NCBI RefSeq assembly: GCF_014205225.1
Contig: NZ_JACHNB010000001.1
Span: forward strand, 6,491,501-6,555,500
Length of the DNA stretch: 64,000 bases
Source of the DNA: Actinoplanes octamycinicus
Lineage (GTDB): Bacteria > Actinomycetota > Actinomycetes > Mycobacteriales > Micromonosporaceae
Direction of reading: 5' to 3'
In this document: positions 33,800-42,548 of the stretch, one piece after another
Layout of the letters: each line of letters opens with the position of its first letter
How positions within the stretch are numbered: position 1 is the first letter of the stretch
Notes under the pieces: generated by a model
The model's database searches: none
What the model was told of the DNA's origin: nothing
What the model saw: the letters and a program-made list of their open reading frames with translations, nothing else
Made by a program: the position numbers and the translations under genes

Positions 33800-34267
33800 A
33801 TGAGCGATACCTTCTCCCCGCCGGTGCGGCGGCTGACGATCACGACTCTCGCGGCGACCATGGCGGTGCTCGGGCTGGCGGCGCCGGCCCGAGCGGCTGC
33901 CAACCCGTTCACCGCGGCGCAGGCCTGCACCAACGACTTCGGCGGGTCGTGGGCCTACGCCTCGGACGGGCACCGGACGATCTACGCGGGCGGCACCAAG
34001 GTCGGCGACGTCTACCTGATGTACAACGGCGCGAACGGCCACAACTGCGTGGTGACCCTGAAGGCCATCAGCGTCGGCTCCGGCAGCGGCGTCGCGGCGC
34101 TGCTGCAGGTCGAGGGCAGCAGCTGGGTCGTCCAGTCGGACAATTACAAGTACTACGCCGCCGTCGACCGCTCCGCCGTCGACAAGTGCGTCAAGTACAG
34201 CGGCGAGGTCATGTACGGCACCCAGTGGTTCACCAACGGCCGGACCAGCTGGGGCAACTGCGGGTGA
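33800..34267 (+). CDS. Secreted spore-associated protein A-like protein
   Basis: A 155-residue exported protein. It has a signal peptide (VRRLTITTLAATMAVLGLA, cleavage near PARAAA), then a compact domain with YLMYNGANGHNCVVTLK, LLQVEGSSWVVQSDNYKYY and DKCVKYSGEV. This pattern matches the SapA spore-associated protein family of sporulating actinomycetes. Conserved cysteines (four visible) probably form disulfides. It is likely found on the spore or hyphal surface (family knowledge). The ATG at 33800 gives a normal signal peptide. Confidence 0.8.
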   Translation: MSDTFSPPVRRLTITTLAATMAVLGLAAPARAAANPFTAAQACTNDFGGSWAYASDGHRTIYAGGTKVGDVYLMYNGANGHNCVVTLKAISVGSGSGVAALLQVEGSSWVVQSDNYKYYAAVDRSAVDKCVKYSGEVMYGTQWFTNGRTSWGNCG

Positions 34268-34322
34268 CCGGCGTCTCCCGGTCGCGTTGATCTGGGTCAA
34301 GGCGGCCGGGAGCCCGGATTCC

Positions 34323-34328
34323 TAGCGT
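34323..34328 (+). promoter_or_regulatory. -10 box of the leaderless oxidoreductase gene
   Basis: TAGCGT ends 7 bases before the ATG at 34336; there is no ribosome site, so a leaderless transcript is likely. Confidence 0.4.
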
Positions 34329-34335
34329 TGCGGGC

Positions 34336-35193
34336 ATGACGAACGAAGAGATGGTCGCGGTCGGCGTCACCCGGTTCGGCGAGGAGCCGCGGCCGCTGCG
34401 CGTGCCGGTCCGCGCGGCCGGCGCGGGCGAGGTGCTGGTCCGGGTGGCGGCCGCGGCGGTCAACCCGGCGGACGTGGGCATGGTCGCCGGGACCTACCCG
34501 TGGGACGAGCCGGTGCGGTTCCCGCTGGTGCCCGGCTACGACGTGGCCGGCACCGACGCGGCGACCGGGGAGCCGGTGCTGGCGTTCACCGCGCACAAGG
34601 CCACCCAGGCCGGCGGGTACGCCGAATTCGTGACGCTGCCCGCCGAGCTGGTCGTGCCGCTGCCTCCGGCGGTGGACCCGGTCGCCGCGGCGCCGCTGCC
34701 GCTGGCCGGACTGACCGCGGCGCAACTGCTCGACGCGGTCGGCGAGGCGAAGACGCTGCTGATCAACGGACCGGGCGGCGCGATCGGCAGCCTGCTGGCG
34801 CAGCTCGCCACGGAACGGGGCATCACCGTCGTGCCGGTGACGGAGCCCGGCCCGGTGGACGCCGCCGTCGACGTGGCCGGCGGGGCGGTGGCGCGGGCCG
34901 CGTTCGACCGGGTCCGCGACGGCGGCCGCTATCTGACCGTGGTCCCGGAGTTCTGGGTGCCGGGCGGCCCGTTCACCGGGGAGCGCGGGATCACCCCCGA
35001 GGTGCTTGCGGTTTCGTACGACCGGGAGCAGTTGGCCGGGCTGGTCGCCCGTCTCGCCGCGGGGGAGCTGGTCGCCCGGGTCGGCGCGGTGCTGCCGCTG
35101 CACGAGGCGGCCCGGGCCCACCGGATCGTCGGCCGCGCGGCCGGCGCCCCGCGGGTGTCCGGCAAGGTGGTCCTGGTCCCCGGCGACCGGTGA
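34336..35193 (+). CDS. NADP-dependent oxidoreductase (MDR/quinone oxidoreductase type)
   Basis: A 285-residue medium-chain reductase without zinc ligands. The GroES-like N-domain includes VRVAAAAVNPADVGMVAG and the nucleotide fold has INGPGGAIGSLLAQLA. The C-terminus HRIVGRAAGAPRVSGKVVL is typical. It reduces quinones or enones with NADPH (family knowledge). It is shorter than the usual 305-330 residues, with a compact Rossmann region. It is paralogous to the broken gene at 29379 and could compensate for it. Confidence 0.9.
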   Translation: MTNEEMVAVGVTRFGEEPRPLRVPVRAAGAGEVLVRVAAAAVNPADVGMVAGTYPWDEPVRFPLVPGYDVAGTDAATGEPVLAFTAHKATQAGGYAEFVTLPAELVVPLPPAVDPVAAAPLPLAGLTAAQLLDAVGEAKTLLINGPGGAIGSLLAQLATERGITVVPVTEPGPVDAAVDVAGGAVARAAFDRVRDGGRYLTVVPEFWVPGGPFTGERGITPEVLAVSYDREQLAGLVARLAAGELVARVGAVLPLHEAARAHRIVGRAAGAPRVSGKVVLVPGDR

Positions 35194-35397
35194 CCCTGGA
35201 AGTCACGGGCCGGCGTGCCGGTGCGCGGCCCACCGGCCGGGCGCTGCGGATACCGGTCCCGCAGCGCCCGCGCCGCGCGGTGCACGGCCTCCGCCGGGTC
35301 GCCGACTTACTTGCGGATTCAACTAAAGTCGAGCTACCGTCACTTAAGGCTTGAAGTCATGAAGCCGCCGCGAGCAGCCCGACACTGAGGTGAGACC

Positions 35398-36258
35398 ATG
35401 GACCCGTTCCGCCCCGACACCCCGGCCGGTGCCTATGACGCGCTGCTGGCCCGGGTGCTGCCGCAGGCGCGATCCCAGCAGCGGTGGACGCCGGCCGACG
35501 GTGCCTTGCCCGCCCTCTTCGTCAGCCACGGCGCGCCACCGACCCTGGACGACCCGCGATGGCTGGACGACCTTTACACCTGGGGGCAGTCGATGCCCAA
35601 GCCCCGGGCCATCGTCGTCGTCTCGGCCCACTGGGAGAGCGCGCCGGCCGCCCTGTCCGCCTCCGCCGCCGGCACCCCGCTCCACTACGACTTCGGCGGC
35701 TTCCACCCGCGCTACTACACCCTGCCCTATGCCACCCCGGACGCCACCGACCTGGCCCGCCGGGTCGCCGGCGTGCTCCCCGGCGACGGGCCGGTTCATC
35801 AGTACGTCGACCGCGGCCTCGACCACGGCGCGTTCATCCCGCTGATGGCGATGTACCCGGCCGCCGACGTGCCGGTCGTGCAGCTGTCCATGCCGAGCCT
35901 CGAGCCGGAGGCGCTGCTGGCGCTCGGGCAGCGTCTGCGGGTGCTGCGCCAGGAGGGGATCCTGGTCATCGGCTCCGGCTTCATGACGCACAGCTTCGCC
36001 GCGATGCGCGATCCGCGCCTGGCCGGGCACACCGCGGCGTTCGACGAGTGGGCCGTCGACGCGGTCGTGCGCGGCGACGTCGACGCGCTGGCCGACTACC
36101 GCGCCAAGGCACCCGGCGCCGACGTCGCCCACCCGACCGCCGACCACTACGTCCCGCTCCTGCTCGCGGTCGGCGCCGCCGACGACCCGACCACCGCGGT
36201 CTCGGCGATCGAGCGCTTCACCATCGGCAACTCCATCCGCTCGCTGCGCATCGACTGA
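35398..36258 (+). CDS. Class III extradiol ring-cleavage dioxygenase (DODA/LigB type)
   Basis: A 286-residue dioxygenase of the 4,5-DOPA-dioxygenase type. Visible metal-ligand regions are FVSHGAPPTL, VVSAHWES and GSGFMTHSF, with a conserved DHGAFIPLMAMYP segment. It should open catechol-type rings using Fe(II) or Zn(II). The physiological substrate is unknown. The ATG follows GAGGTGAGACC. The 200-base gap upstream is AT-richer near 35310-35360 and may hold its promoter; no regulator is adjacent. Confidence 0.92.
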   Translation: MDPFRPDTPAGAYDALLARVLPQARSQQRWTPADGALPALFVSHGAPPTLDDPRWLDDLYTWGQSMPKPRAIVVVSAHWESAPAALSASAAGTPLHYDFGGFHPRYYTLPYATPDATDLARRVAGVLPGDGPVHQYVDRGLDHGAFIPLMAMYPAADVPVVQLSMPSLEPEALLALGQRLRVLRQEGILVIGSGFMTHSFAAMRDPRLAGHTAAFDEWAVDAVVRGDVDALADYRAKAPGADVAHPTADHYVPLLLAVGAADDPTTAVSAIERFTIGNSIRSLRID

Positions 36259-36304
36259 TCCGCGCGGGTAAAGCGCTGGTCCGAAGGCCCGGATCTGCCG
36301 GATC

Positions 36305-36850
36305 ATGCGTGTCGTGATCACGAAGGCGCGTGCCGTGGAGCTGGTCGAAGCCCACCTCGTCCGGGAGCGGCAGGAGCAGCCGACCCTGCCCGAGCTGGCC
36401 GTCGTCGACGTGGAGGAACACGCCCTGGGCTGGCTGGTCTACTGGAACTCCGCCGAGTACGCCCGCACCCGGGAATTCGGCGCGTGCCTGATCGGTCAGG
36501 GCCCCTATCTCGTCGACCGGAGCGACGGCAGCATCCACCACATCCCGGTCACCACGTTCATCGGCGAGGCGTGGCCCGAGCTGTACCGGGAGCAGGTCCA
36601 GGGGATCGCCCCGCCGGACCCGTTGCTGGACGCGATCCGTGACGTCGCTCGGCGCGAGGGCCGCCTTGCCGCGCTGCGCCTGCTGCGCCGGACGGCTCCG
36701 CAGTTCTCGATCGCGGAGGCGGTCGCCTACGTGGATGCCGTTCTGGACGGCGGCGAGCCCGCCGAGGAACTCACCAGCCGCACCCGGGACCCGGACCGGC
36801 GGTCCTTCTTCCCGATCGAGAGGCTGACCGGCCCGGCCGCCGACGCCTGA
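36305..36850 (+). CDS. YrhB/Imm35-like domain protein
   Basis: A 181-residue cytoplasmic protein. Residues 1-95 match the YrhB/immunity-protein-35 pattern: GWLVYWNSAEYARTREF, then LIGQGPYLVDRSDGSIHHIP. Imm35 proteins neutralise toxins in polymorphic toxin systems, while YrhB itself is a small chaperone (family knowledge). The C-terminal 80 residues form an extra helical part (GRLAALRLLRRTAPQFSIAE). Its stop is 38 bases from the end of the convergent TPR-CHAT gene, and no obvious toxin gene is adjacent. Confidence 0.75.
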   Translation: MRVVITKARAVELVEAHLVRERQEQPTLPELAVVDVEEHALGWLVYWNSAEYARTREFGACLIGQGPYLVDRSDGSIHHIPVTTFIGEAWPELYREQVQGIAPPDPLLDAIRDVARREGRLAALRLLRRTAPQFSIAEAVAYVDAVLDGGEPAEELTSRTRDPDRRSFFPIERLTGPAADA

Positions 36851-36888
36851 CGCTCAGGAGCCCGGCGACGCCCACCCCTCGGCGTCCA

Positions 36889-39800
36889 TCAGGGACCGAA
36901 GTGCAGGTGAGCGGCCCACCGGTCCGGATACTGGCGGCGTCGCTCGCGCAGCGCGCGGACCGCCAGGTGCACTGCCGTCGCCGGATCCGCGCCCCGCGCC
37001 AGGTGGCCGTAGACCGCCTGGCTCAACCGCCACGAGACCCGGTCCTGGACCGGCCACAGCGTGCCGATCACGTGGGTGAAGCCGGCCAGTTGCAGGGCCG
37101 AGGCGATGTGGATCGACTCGTCCGGGACGCGGGCCCCGGCGTCCGCGGTCATGCACGCCGACAGGTAGGCGAGGTGGCCGCGGCTCAGGTCGAGGCCGGT
37201 CAGCTCGCGGGCGGTCAGCGGCCCGTCGTGCAGCGCGAGGTAGCCGGCCGCCGGGTCGGTCGCGGTGGTGGCGTGGCAGGCCAAGTGCACCCATCGGGCG
37301 CGGGGCAGCCATTCGCGTACGGCGTCGCGGGTGGCCTGCTCGTCCCGCAGCAGCACGGCGTCACCGCCGAGCAGTGCCGCGGCCTCCTCGGCTTCGCCGC
37401 GCGCCCAGGGCAGTGCCTCCATGCCGGCTGCCGCGCCGACCCCGATCGCCAGGATCCGGCTGTCGTGCCGGTCCCGGCCGGGACGGGCGGCGTGGTCGAG
37501 GATCCGGGCGGTCGGCGCGTACGACGAGATCACCAGGTCGAGCACGCCGGTCTCCCGGCCGGCGGCGTGCAGCGGCAGCGCGGCGAACGGCCCGGTGGGG
37601 ATCCACCACACCCGGGGCCATCGTCCGTCCGGCCCGGGTGGCGCGGTGTGCCCGAGGTGCTCCAGGATCGGGCCGGTCACCGTGTCCCACAGCCAGCCGA
37701 GCACGTCGCGGACCGTGTCCGACTCGCCCGCCGCGATCGCCTTGCGCAGCAGGTTCGCGCCCTCGATCGCGTCGTCGTAGGTCAGGTGCGGCAGCGGCAC
37801 CGTACCCGGTCCGCGCCCGGTCATGGTCAGCGCGTGGCAGCCCTCGTCGCTGGCGAGCACCGCGACCACCGTGCCGCCGCGGGCCGCCCGGCGCAGCTCG
37901 GCCGGGCTGGGCGGCAGCCCGAACCGGTCGAGGCCCGGCACCCGGCGGATCTCGTCGAGCAGGCGCTGCCAGCCGGCGGCCTGCGCGGCCCGGTCGGTGA
38001 TCTGCCGGCGGCTGCGCACCCCGGCCGCGTCCGGGGTCGGGTCGGCGTCCAGCGCGGCCCGGGCCTCGACCACCCGGTCGGCCAGGTCGGGACGGACGCG
38101 ACGCAGCTCGCCGAGGCCGGCGCGGCCCTCCAGGGACTGTCCGAGCAGCACGCCCCGGCCCTGCTCCAGCCAGGCCCAGGCCTGCTCGGCGTCGCCGAGG
38201 GTGAGCGCGGTGACCGCGGCCTCGGCGCCGAGGTTGCCGACCAGGCTCAGGTGGTGCTGCCGGTCGGCGCGGCCGAGGCCGTGGTCGGTGACTTCCGGGA
38301 GCCGGGCGAAGACCGTCGCCCAGGCGCGGGCGGCCTCGTCCGGGCGGCCCGCCTCGGCGGCCAGCCGGGCCCACGAGTGGCCCATCTGGGTGCCGAGCGA
38401 CGGCGCGATCCCGGGGGCCAGCGTCGCCTCCCGCAGCACGTCCAGGGCCCGGTCGCGAGCCGGGCCCGGCCGGCCGCCGGCCAGCGCGCGCAGCGCCAGG
38501 CCGAGGTTGCCGAGGTAGCCGCCGCGGTCCGGATGGCCGGCGGGCAGCCCGTCCAGGGCGGTGGTCGCGGCCTCGATCGCCTCGTGCAGGGCGGGTTCGT
38601 CGCCGGTGGCCTCGTGCCAGGCCCGGCCGACGATCGCCAGGTTCGTCAGCACCTGCCGGCGGTCGGGATGGTCGGCCGGCAGGGCGTCCCGGGCCGCGCG
38701 CAGGTGGCGCAGCGCCTCCTCCAGGTCGTCCGGATCGCCGCCGTGCTCGAAACGGGTCCAGAGCGCCGAGCCCAGGTTCGCCCGGCTGGCCGTGCCGCGC
38801 GGTGCGCGCCGCCCGGCGGCGATGGCCTCGTCCAGGTCGGCCGGATCGCCGGTCCGTTCGAAGCGGGCGCGCAGGGCGACGCAGAGCTGCGACCACGCCC
38901 GCGCCTGGGTCCGTGCCGGTGGCATGGCGAGCACCTGCCGCAGCAGGTCGATGGCCGCGTCCAGGTCGACGCCGCTGCCGGTGTGGCCGGATCGGATGGT
39001 GAGGACCACGGCCAGGTTGTGCCGGGCGTCGAGCAGGTCGGGGTGGTCGTCCGGCAGCGACGCCAGGTCGTCCCGGTGCAGGTCGACCGCTTCGTCCAGG
39101 TCGGCGATGTCGCCGGTCCGCTCGAATCGCTCGACCAGCGCGGCGGCGAGCAGGTCGGGCGCGCCGGTCCGGGCCAGCGCCACGAACTCGTCCAGGTCGG
39201 CGTCGTCGCCGTACCGTTCGAACCGGGCGTGCACCGCGTTGGCCAGGCACTCCACCCGGCGGCCGCGGTCCGGGTGGTCGTCCGGGACGGCGTCCAGCGC
39301 CCAGCGGAGGATCCGCAGCGCCTCGTCCAGGTCGGTGTCGTCGCCGAACGCCTCGAACCGCTGCCGCAGCGCGCCGCCGACATTGGAGAGGAATCCGGAG
39401 CGGTCCGGATCGTCCGGGTCGGCCAGGCTGACCGCGCGGCGGCTCAGGTCGATCGCCTCGTCCAGGTCGGCGCGCGCGCCGGTACGGCCGAACCGGCTGA
39501 GCACCGCCGACGCCAGATTGGCGTGGAAGAGCGCGTTCCCGGGCGTCCGGGCGACCGCCTCCCGATGCACGCGCAGCGCCTCGTCCAGATCGCCGGGGTC
39601 ACCGGTCCGCTCGTAGCGGGCGTGCCGCGCCAGCCCGAGGTTGGACAGCAGTCCGGCCCGGTCCGGGAAGCCGGCCGGCGCCTCGGCCACCGCAGCCTCC
39701 ATCAGGTCGACCGCCCGGTCCAGCACCTCACGGCACTCCGCGGCGGCCGACGAGTCGAGCAGAACGGTCGCCTCCAGGCTCCACTCCTCAGGCGTGTCGC

Positions 39801-40119
39801 CGATCCGCGGTGCGACCCGGGCCAGCGCCGGCACGAGGACGCCGGGCAGCTCGTCCACGTACGCGAGAAAGCATTTCTCCCACCAGATCAGCGCGGCCTG
39901 CACCTCCCGCGCCCGCTCGTCGTCGCCGACGAGCGGACCGCGCACCCAGTGCCAGGCGCCCAGCAGATAGGCCGCGTCGACGTCGTGGTCGGCGTGCTCG
40001 GCCAGCTCGGCCACGGCGGCGAAGGCCTCGGCCCCGAGAACGGCGTCCGGATCCTCGCCCGCCCGCGAGACGATCTCGAGAAGGACATCCTTGAGGTGGT
40101 CGGCGCGGGGGAGGGACAC
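36889..40119 (-). CDS. TPR-CHAT protein (caspase-like protease with helical repeats)
   Basis: A 1076-residue protein. Residues about 1-720 are tetratricopeptide-type repeats of 35-45 residues with a recurring GDxxDLDEA turn. The C-terminal 300 residues are a CHAT domain, a caspase-fold cysteine protease. The candidate dyad is His949 in HLACHAT and Cys989 in YLSACMT, both intact, and the conserved GTLWPV follows. TPR-CHAT proteins act as signal-activated proteases in bacterial conflict systems, Craspase being one example (family knowledge). The repeats would bind an activator or substrate. GTG start. It is convergent with the YrhB/Imm35-like gene and divergent from a glucosidase. Confidence 0.93.
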   Translation of the reverse strand: MSLPRADHLKDVLLEIVSRAGEDPDAVLGAEAFAAVAELAEHADHDVDAAYLLGAWHWVRGPLVGDDERAREVQAALIWWEKCFLAYVDELPGVLVPALARVAPRIGDTPEEWSLEATVLLDSSAAAECREVLDRAVDLMEAAVAEAPAGFPDRAGLLSNLGLARHARYERTGDPGDLDEALRVHREAVARTPGNALFHANLASAVLSRFGRTGARADLDEAIDLSRRAVSLADPDDPDRSGFLSNVGGALRQRFEAFGDDTDLDEALRILRWALDAVPDDHPDRGRRVECLANAVHARFERYGDDADLDEFVALARTGAPDLLAAALVERFERTGDIADLDEAVDLHRDDLASLPDDHPDLLDARHNLAVVLTIRSGHTGSGVDLDAAIDLLRQVLAMPPARTQARAWSQLCVALRARFERTGDPADLDEAIAAGRRAPRGTASRANLGSALWTRFEHGGDPDDLEEALRHLRAARDALPADHPDRRQVLTNLAIVGRAWHEATGDEPALHEAIEAATTALDGLPAGHPDRGGYLGNLGLALRALAGGRPGPARDRALDVLREATLAPGIAPSLGTQMGHSWARLAAEAGRPDEAARAWATVFARLPEVTDHGLGRADRQHHLSLVGNLGAEAAVTALTLGDAEQAWAWLEQGRGVLLGQSLEGRAGLGELRRVRPDLADRVVEARAALDADPTPDAAGVRSRRQITDRAAQAAGWQRLLDEIRRVPGLDRFGLPPSPAELRRAARGGTVVAVLASDEGCHALTMTGRGPGTVPLPHLTYDDAIEGANLLRKAIAAGESDTVRDVLGWLWDTVTGPILEHLGHTAPPGPDGRWPRVWWIPTGPFAALPLHAAGRETGVLDLVISSYAPTARILDHAARPGRDRHDSRILAIGVGAAAGMEALPWARGEAEEAAALLGGDAVLLRDEQATRDAVREWLPRARWVHLACHATTATDPAAGYLALHDGPLTARELTGLDLSRGHLAYLSACMTADAGARVPDESIHIASALQLAGFTHVIGTLWPVQDRVSWRLSQAVYGHLARGADPATAVHLAVRALRERRRQYPDRWAAHLHFGP

Positions 40120-40199
40120 GAAGAGGGAGTTTCCCAGCCATGCTTGTTGATCGCCATGACCGGAGTGGATTTTCCCCGAACGGGCACGAGAGGAACCCC

Positions 40200-41858
40200 A
40201 TGGACATCCCGTTCAGTCACCGCGGCTCGTGGTTCGGCATCTCGCCGGTGGTGGCCGAGAACACCTGGGCCGACGACCTGCACCTGGTCTCGCACCGGCA
40301 CGGCATGCACGCGATCCTGCGGTTCACCGTGCCCGGCGCCGCCGTCACCGCCACGCCGGCGCTGCTCAGCTGGCAGCGCGGCGACGGGCGGATCGACCTG
40401 GTCTATCAGGACCCGGACACGGTACGCCTGCGCGGCCACCGGCTCGGCCTCCGGATCGCCGCGGCCGCCGGCACGCTCACCCCGTTCAGCGGCACCTACC
40501 TCTACCGCGATCCGGTCGACGGCTCGCACGTGTTCACCTCCTACGAGACCGGCCGCCGGTACCGCGTCACGGTGGTCGCCGGGGAACTGGCCTCGGCCCG
40601 CGGCGCGGAAGCCCTCGGCACCGCCGAGCGGTTCCTCGACCTGCCCGCCGACCGGGACTGGGAGCTGGCGATCGAGGAGTTCGGCACCGCCCGCCGTCCC
40701 TACCGCGGCGCGGCGCCCTTCGACCGGTTGCACGACACGGCCCGGGCCACCTTCGCGGCGTTCGCCGACGCGGTCGCGCCGTGGCGATCCCCCGCGACAC
40801 CGGCCGCCGAGCGCGCCGCCTCGGTGCTCTGGTCGGCCACCGTCGACCCGGCCGGCTTCGTCACCCGCCCGGCCGTGCTGATGTCCAAGCACTGGATGAA
40901 CAAGGTGTGGAGCTGGGATCACTGCTTCAACGCCCTGGCCCTGGCCGCCGGCGAGCCCGAGCTGGCCCGGCACCAGTTCCTGCTGCCGTTCGACCACCAG
41001 GACGACAGCGGCGCGCTCCCGGACTCGGTCACTCACGCCGAGGTGCTGCACAACTTCGTCAAACCACCGATCCACGGGTGGGCCTGGCAGCGGCTGCGGC
41101 GGCTCGGACCGCCGATCTCCCGCCTCGACCCGGCGACCATCTATCGGCGGCTGGCCGCCTGGACCCGCTTCTGGCTGGACTTCCGGCGGGCGCCCGGCCA
41201 CGAGCTGCCGCACTACCAGCACGGCAACGACAGCGGCTGGGACAACGCCACCACGTTCGACGGCGAGCGGGTCGTCGAGAGCGCGGACCTCGCCGCCTTC
41301 CTGATCCTGCAGCTGCGCTGCCTGGCCGAGCTGGCCACCGAACTGGGCGAGACCGGCGCCGGGTGGACGCCGATCGCCGACCGGATCCGCGACGCCATGC
41401 TGGACGAGCTGTGGACCGGCGAACGGTTCGAGGCCCGCGGCGCGTTCTCCGGCCGGCGCCGCCCGAGCACCAGCCTGCTCGACCTGATGCCGATCGTGCT
41501 GGGTGACGACCTGCCGGCCCCGATCGCGGCGGCGCTCGCCCGCGGCATCGAGCGGCACCTGACTCCGCACGGCCCGGCGACCGAACCGGTGACCTCCGCC
41601 GACTACGCCGCCGACGGGTACTGGCAGGGCCCGATCTGGGCGCCGTCCACCGTCCTGATCGAGGACGGCCTGCGCCGGGCCGGGCAGACCGGCTTGGCCG
41701 ACGAGATCAGCCGGCGTTTCCGGGCCCTCTGCGAGCGGTCCGGCTTCGCGGAGAACTTCGACGCCCGGACCGGCGCCGGCCTGCGCGACCGCGCCTACAC
41801 CTGGACCGCGAGCAGCTATCTGATCCTGGCCGCCGCCCACGAGCAGCGTCGCGGCTGA
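40200..41858 (+). CDS. GH63/MGH1-like (alpha/alpha)6 glucosidase
   Basis: A 552-residue cytoplasmic glycoside hydrolase. Residues 1-190 form a beta-rich N-domain and 200-550 an (alpha/alpha)6 barrel. The signature SKHWMNKVWSWDHCFNALA and the acidic segment HGNDSGWDNATTF are those of the mannosylglycerate/glucosylglycerate hydrolase and trehalase-like group, which act on short alpha-glucosides by inversion. The late GYWQGPIWAPST is also typical. The substrate may be a compatible solute, but this is uncertain. The ATG at 40200 follows AGAGGAACCCC. Confidence 0.88.
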   Translation: MDIPFSHRGSWFGISPVVAENTWADDLHLVSHRHGMHAILRFTVPGAAVTATPALLSWQRGDGRIDLVYQDPDTVRLRGHRLGLRIAAAAGTLTPFSGTYLYRDPVDGSHVFTSYETGRRYRVTVVAGELASARGAEALGTAERFLDLPADRDWELAIEEFGTARRPYRGAAPFDRLHDTARATFAAFADAVAPWRSPATPAAERAASVLWSATVDPAGFVTRPAVLMSKHWMNKVWSWDHCFNALALAAGEPELARHQFLLPFDHQDDSGALPDSVTHAEVLHNFVKPPIHGWAWQRLRRLGPPISRLDPATIYRRLAAWTRFWLDFRRAPGHELPHYQHGNDSGWDNATTFDGERVVESADLAAFLILQLRCLAELATELGETGAGWTPIADRIRDAMLDELWTGERFEARGAFSGRRRPSTSLLDLMPIVLGDDLPAPIAAALARGIERHLTPHGPATEPVTSADYAADGYWQGPIWAPSTVLIEDGLRRAGQTGLADEISRRFRALCERSGFAENFDARTGAGLRDRAYTWTASSYLILAAAHEQRRG

Positions 41859-41905
41859 TTCCTTCGTTGCCGAATCATCTCCGTCGACCTACAGTCGTAG
41901 TTAAG

Positions 41906-41922
41906 TGAACGGTTGGCGTTCA
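41906..41922. promoter_or_regulatory. Inverted repeat upstream of the Usp gene
   Basis: TGAACGGTTGGCGTTCA has perfect 6-base arms around GTTGG and lies about 30 bases before the start codon of the universal stress protein. Confidence 0.4.
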
Positions 41923-41953
41923 GTATGGTGGCGGCGCGTCGGAGGTGGCTGCT

Positions 41954-42385
41954 GTGCGTCAGCGAGTGATGGTTGTCGGCATCGACGGCTCCGAGTCCTC
42001 CCGGCGGGCCGCCGCCTACGCCGTCGGCCTGGCCGGGCGAGAGGGCGCCAGGCTGATCGGCGTCTATGTCCGCCCGCTGCCGAGCAGCATGGTGTCGATG
42101 GCCGACACGTCCGGTGCGGCCGCCGCGTCGGTCGTCGCCTCGCAGGACGAGGTGGTCACCGAGTTCCACGACACGCTGCGGCGCGAGCGGACCCGGTCCG
42201 GCGTCGACATGGAGATCGTCGTGCGGCAGGGCGACCCGTTCACCGAGCTGTGCCAGGCCGCCAACGAGACCTGGGCGGACGCGGTCATCGTCGGCCGCTC
42301 GGAGAGCCTGCTGCACCGGATCGCCGGCTCGGTCGCCCAGCGCCTGGTCCGTTGCGGCCGCTGGCCGGTCACGGTCGTCCCCTGA
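41954..42385 (+). CDS. Universal stress protein (UspA family)
   Basis: A 143-residue Usp with the N-terminal strand VMVVGIDGSESSRRAAAYA and C-terminal WADAVIVGRSES. The usual ATP-binding motif G-2x-G-9x-G-S is only partly kept (GRSESLLHRIAGS), so nucleotide binding is doubtful. The GTG at 41954 follows GGAGG at the proper spacing; an upstream GTG is too close to that site. It probably takes part in dormancy or redox stress responses. A hairpin element follows its stop. Confidence 0.88.
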   Translation: MRQRVMVVGIDGSESSRRAAAYAVGLAGREGARLIGVYVRPLPSSMVSMADTSGAAAASVVASQDEVVTEFHDTLRRERTRSGVDMEIVVRQGDPFTELCQAANETWADAVIVGRSESLLHRIAGSVAQRLVRCGRWPVTVVP

Positions 42386-42393
42386 AAACCCCA

Positions 42394-42428
42394 GATCAAG
42401 ACCGGTTTGCGGTACGGCCGGAGCACCC
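42394..42428 (+). repeat. 3'-end hairpin element, copy A
   Basis: GATCAAGACC, then 7 variable bases, then GGTACGGCCGGAGCACCC. It starts 8 bases after the Usp stop. The variable core forms the stem ACCG/CGGT. Outside the core it is identical over 28 positions to copy E at 52497 (reverse strand). It pairs with copy B as an inverted repeat. Confidence 0.7.
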
Positions 42429-42511
42429 GCCCAGGGTTGCCCACGGCCGATGTCGCGTATGGCCGATGTCTCGTGGCGGGCACTCCGGACTGACGTGGCC
42501 GGTGGTGGGCC

Positions 42512-42542
42512 GCTGCGGTCGTACCGGAAATCGGTCTTGATC
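42512..42542 (-). repeat. 3'-end hairpin element, copy B
   Basis: On the minus strand GATCAAGACC, then GATTTCC, then GGTACGACCGCAGC. It lies 7 bases after the stop of the tetR gene ending at 42549. The stem is ACCG/CGGT. About 26 of 31 bases match copy A, in inverted orientation. Confidence 0.7.
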
Positions 42543-42548
42543 TCGGGG

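Noticed and set aside
36901..40881. Long plus-strand frame opposite the TPR-CHAT gene
   Set aside because: Low-complexity Arg/Pro/Val composition without domains; the minus strand carries a coherent TPR-CHAT protein with catalytic residues.
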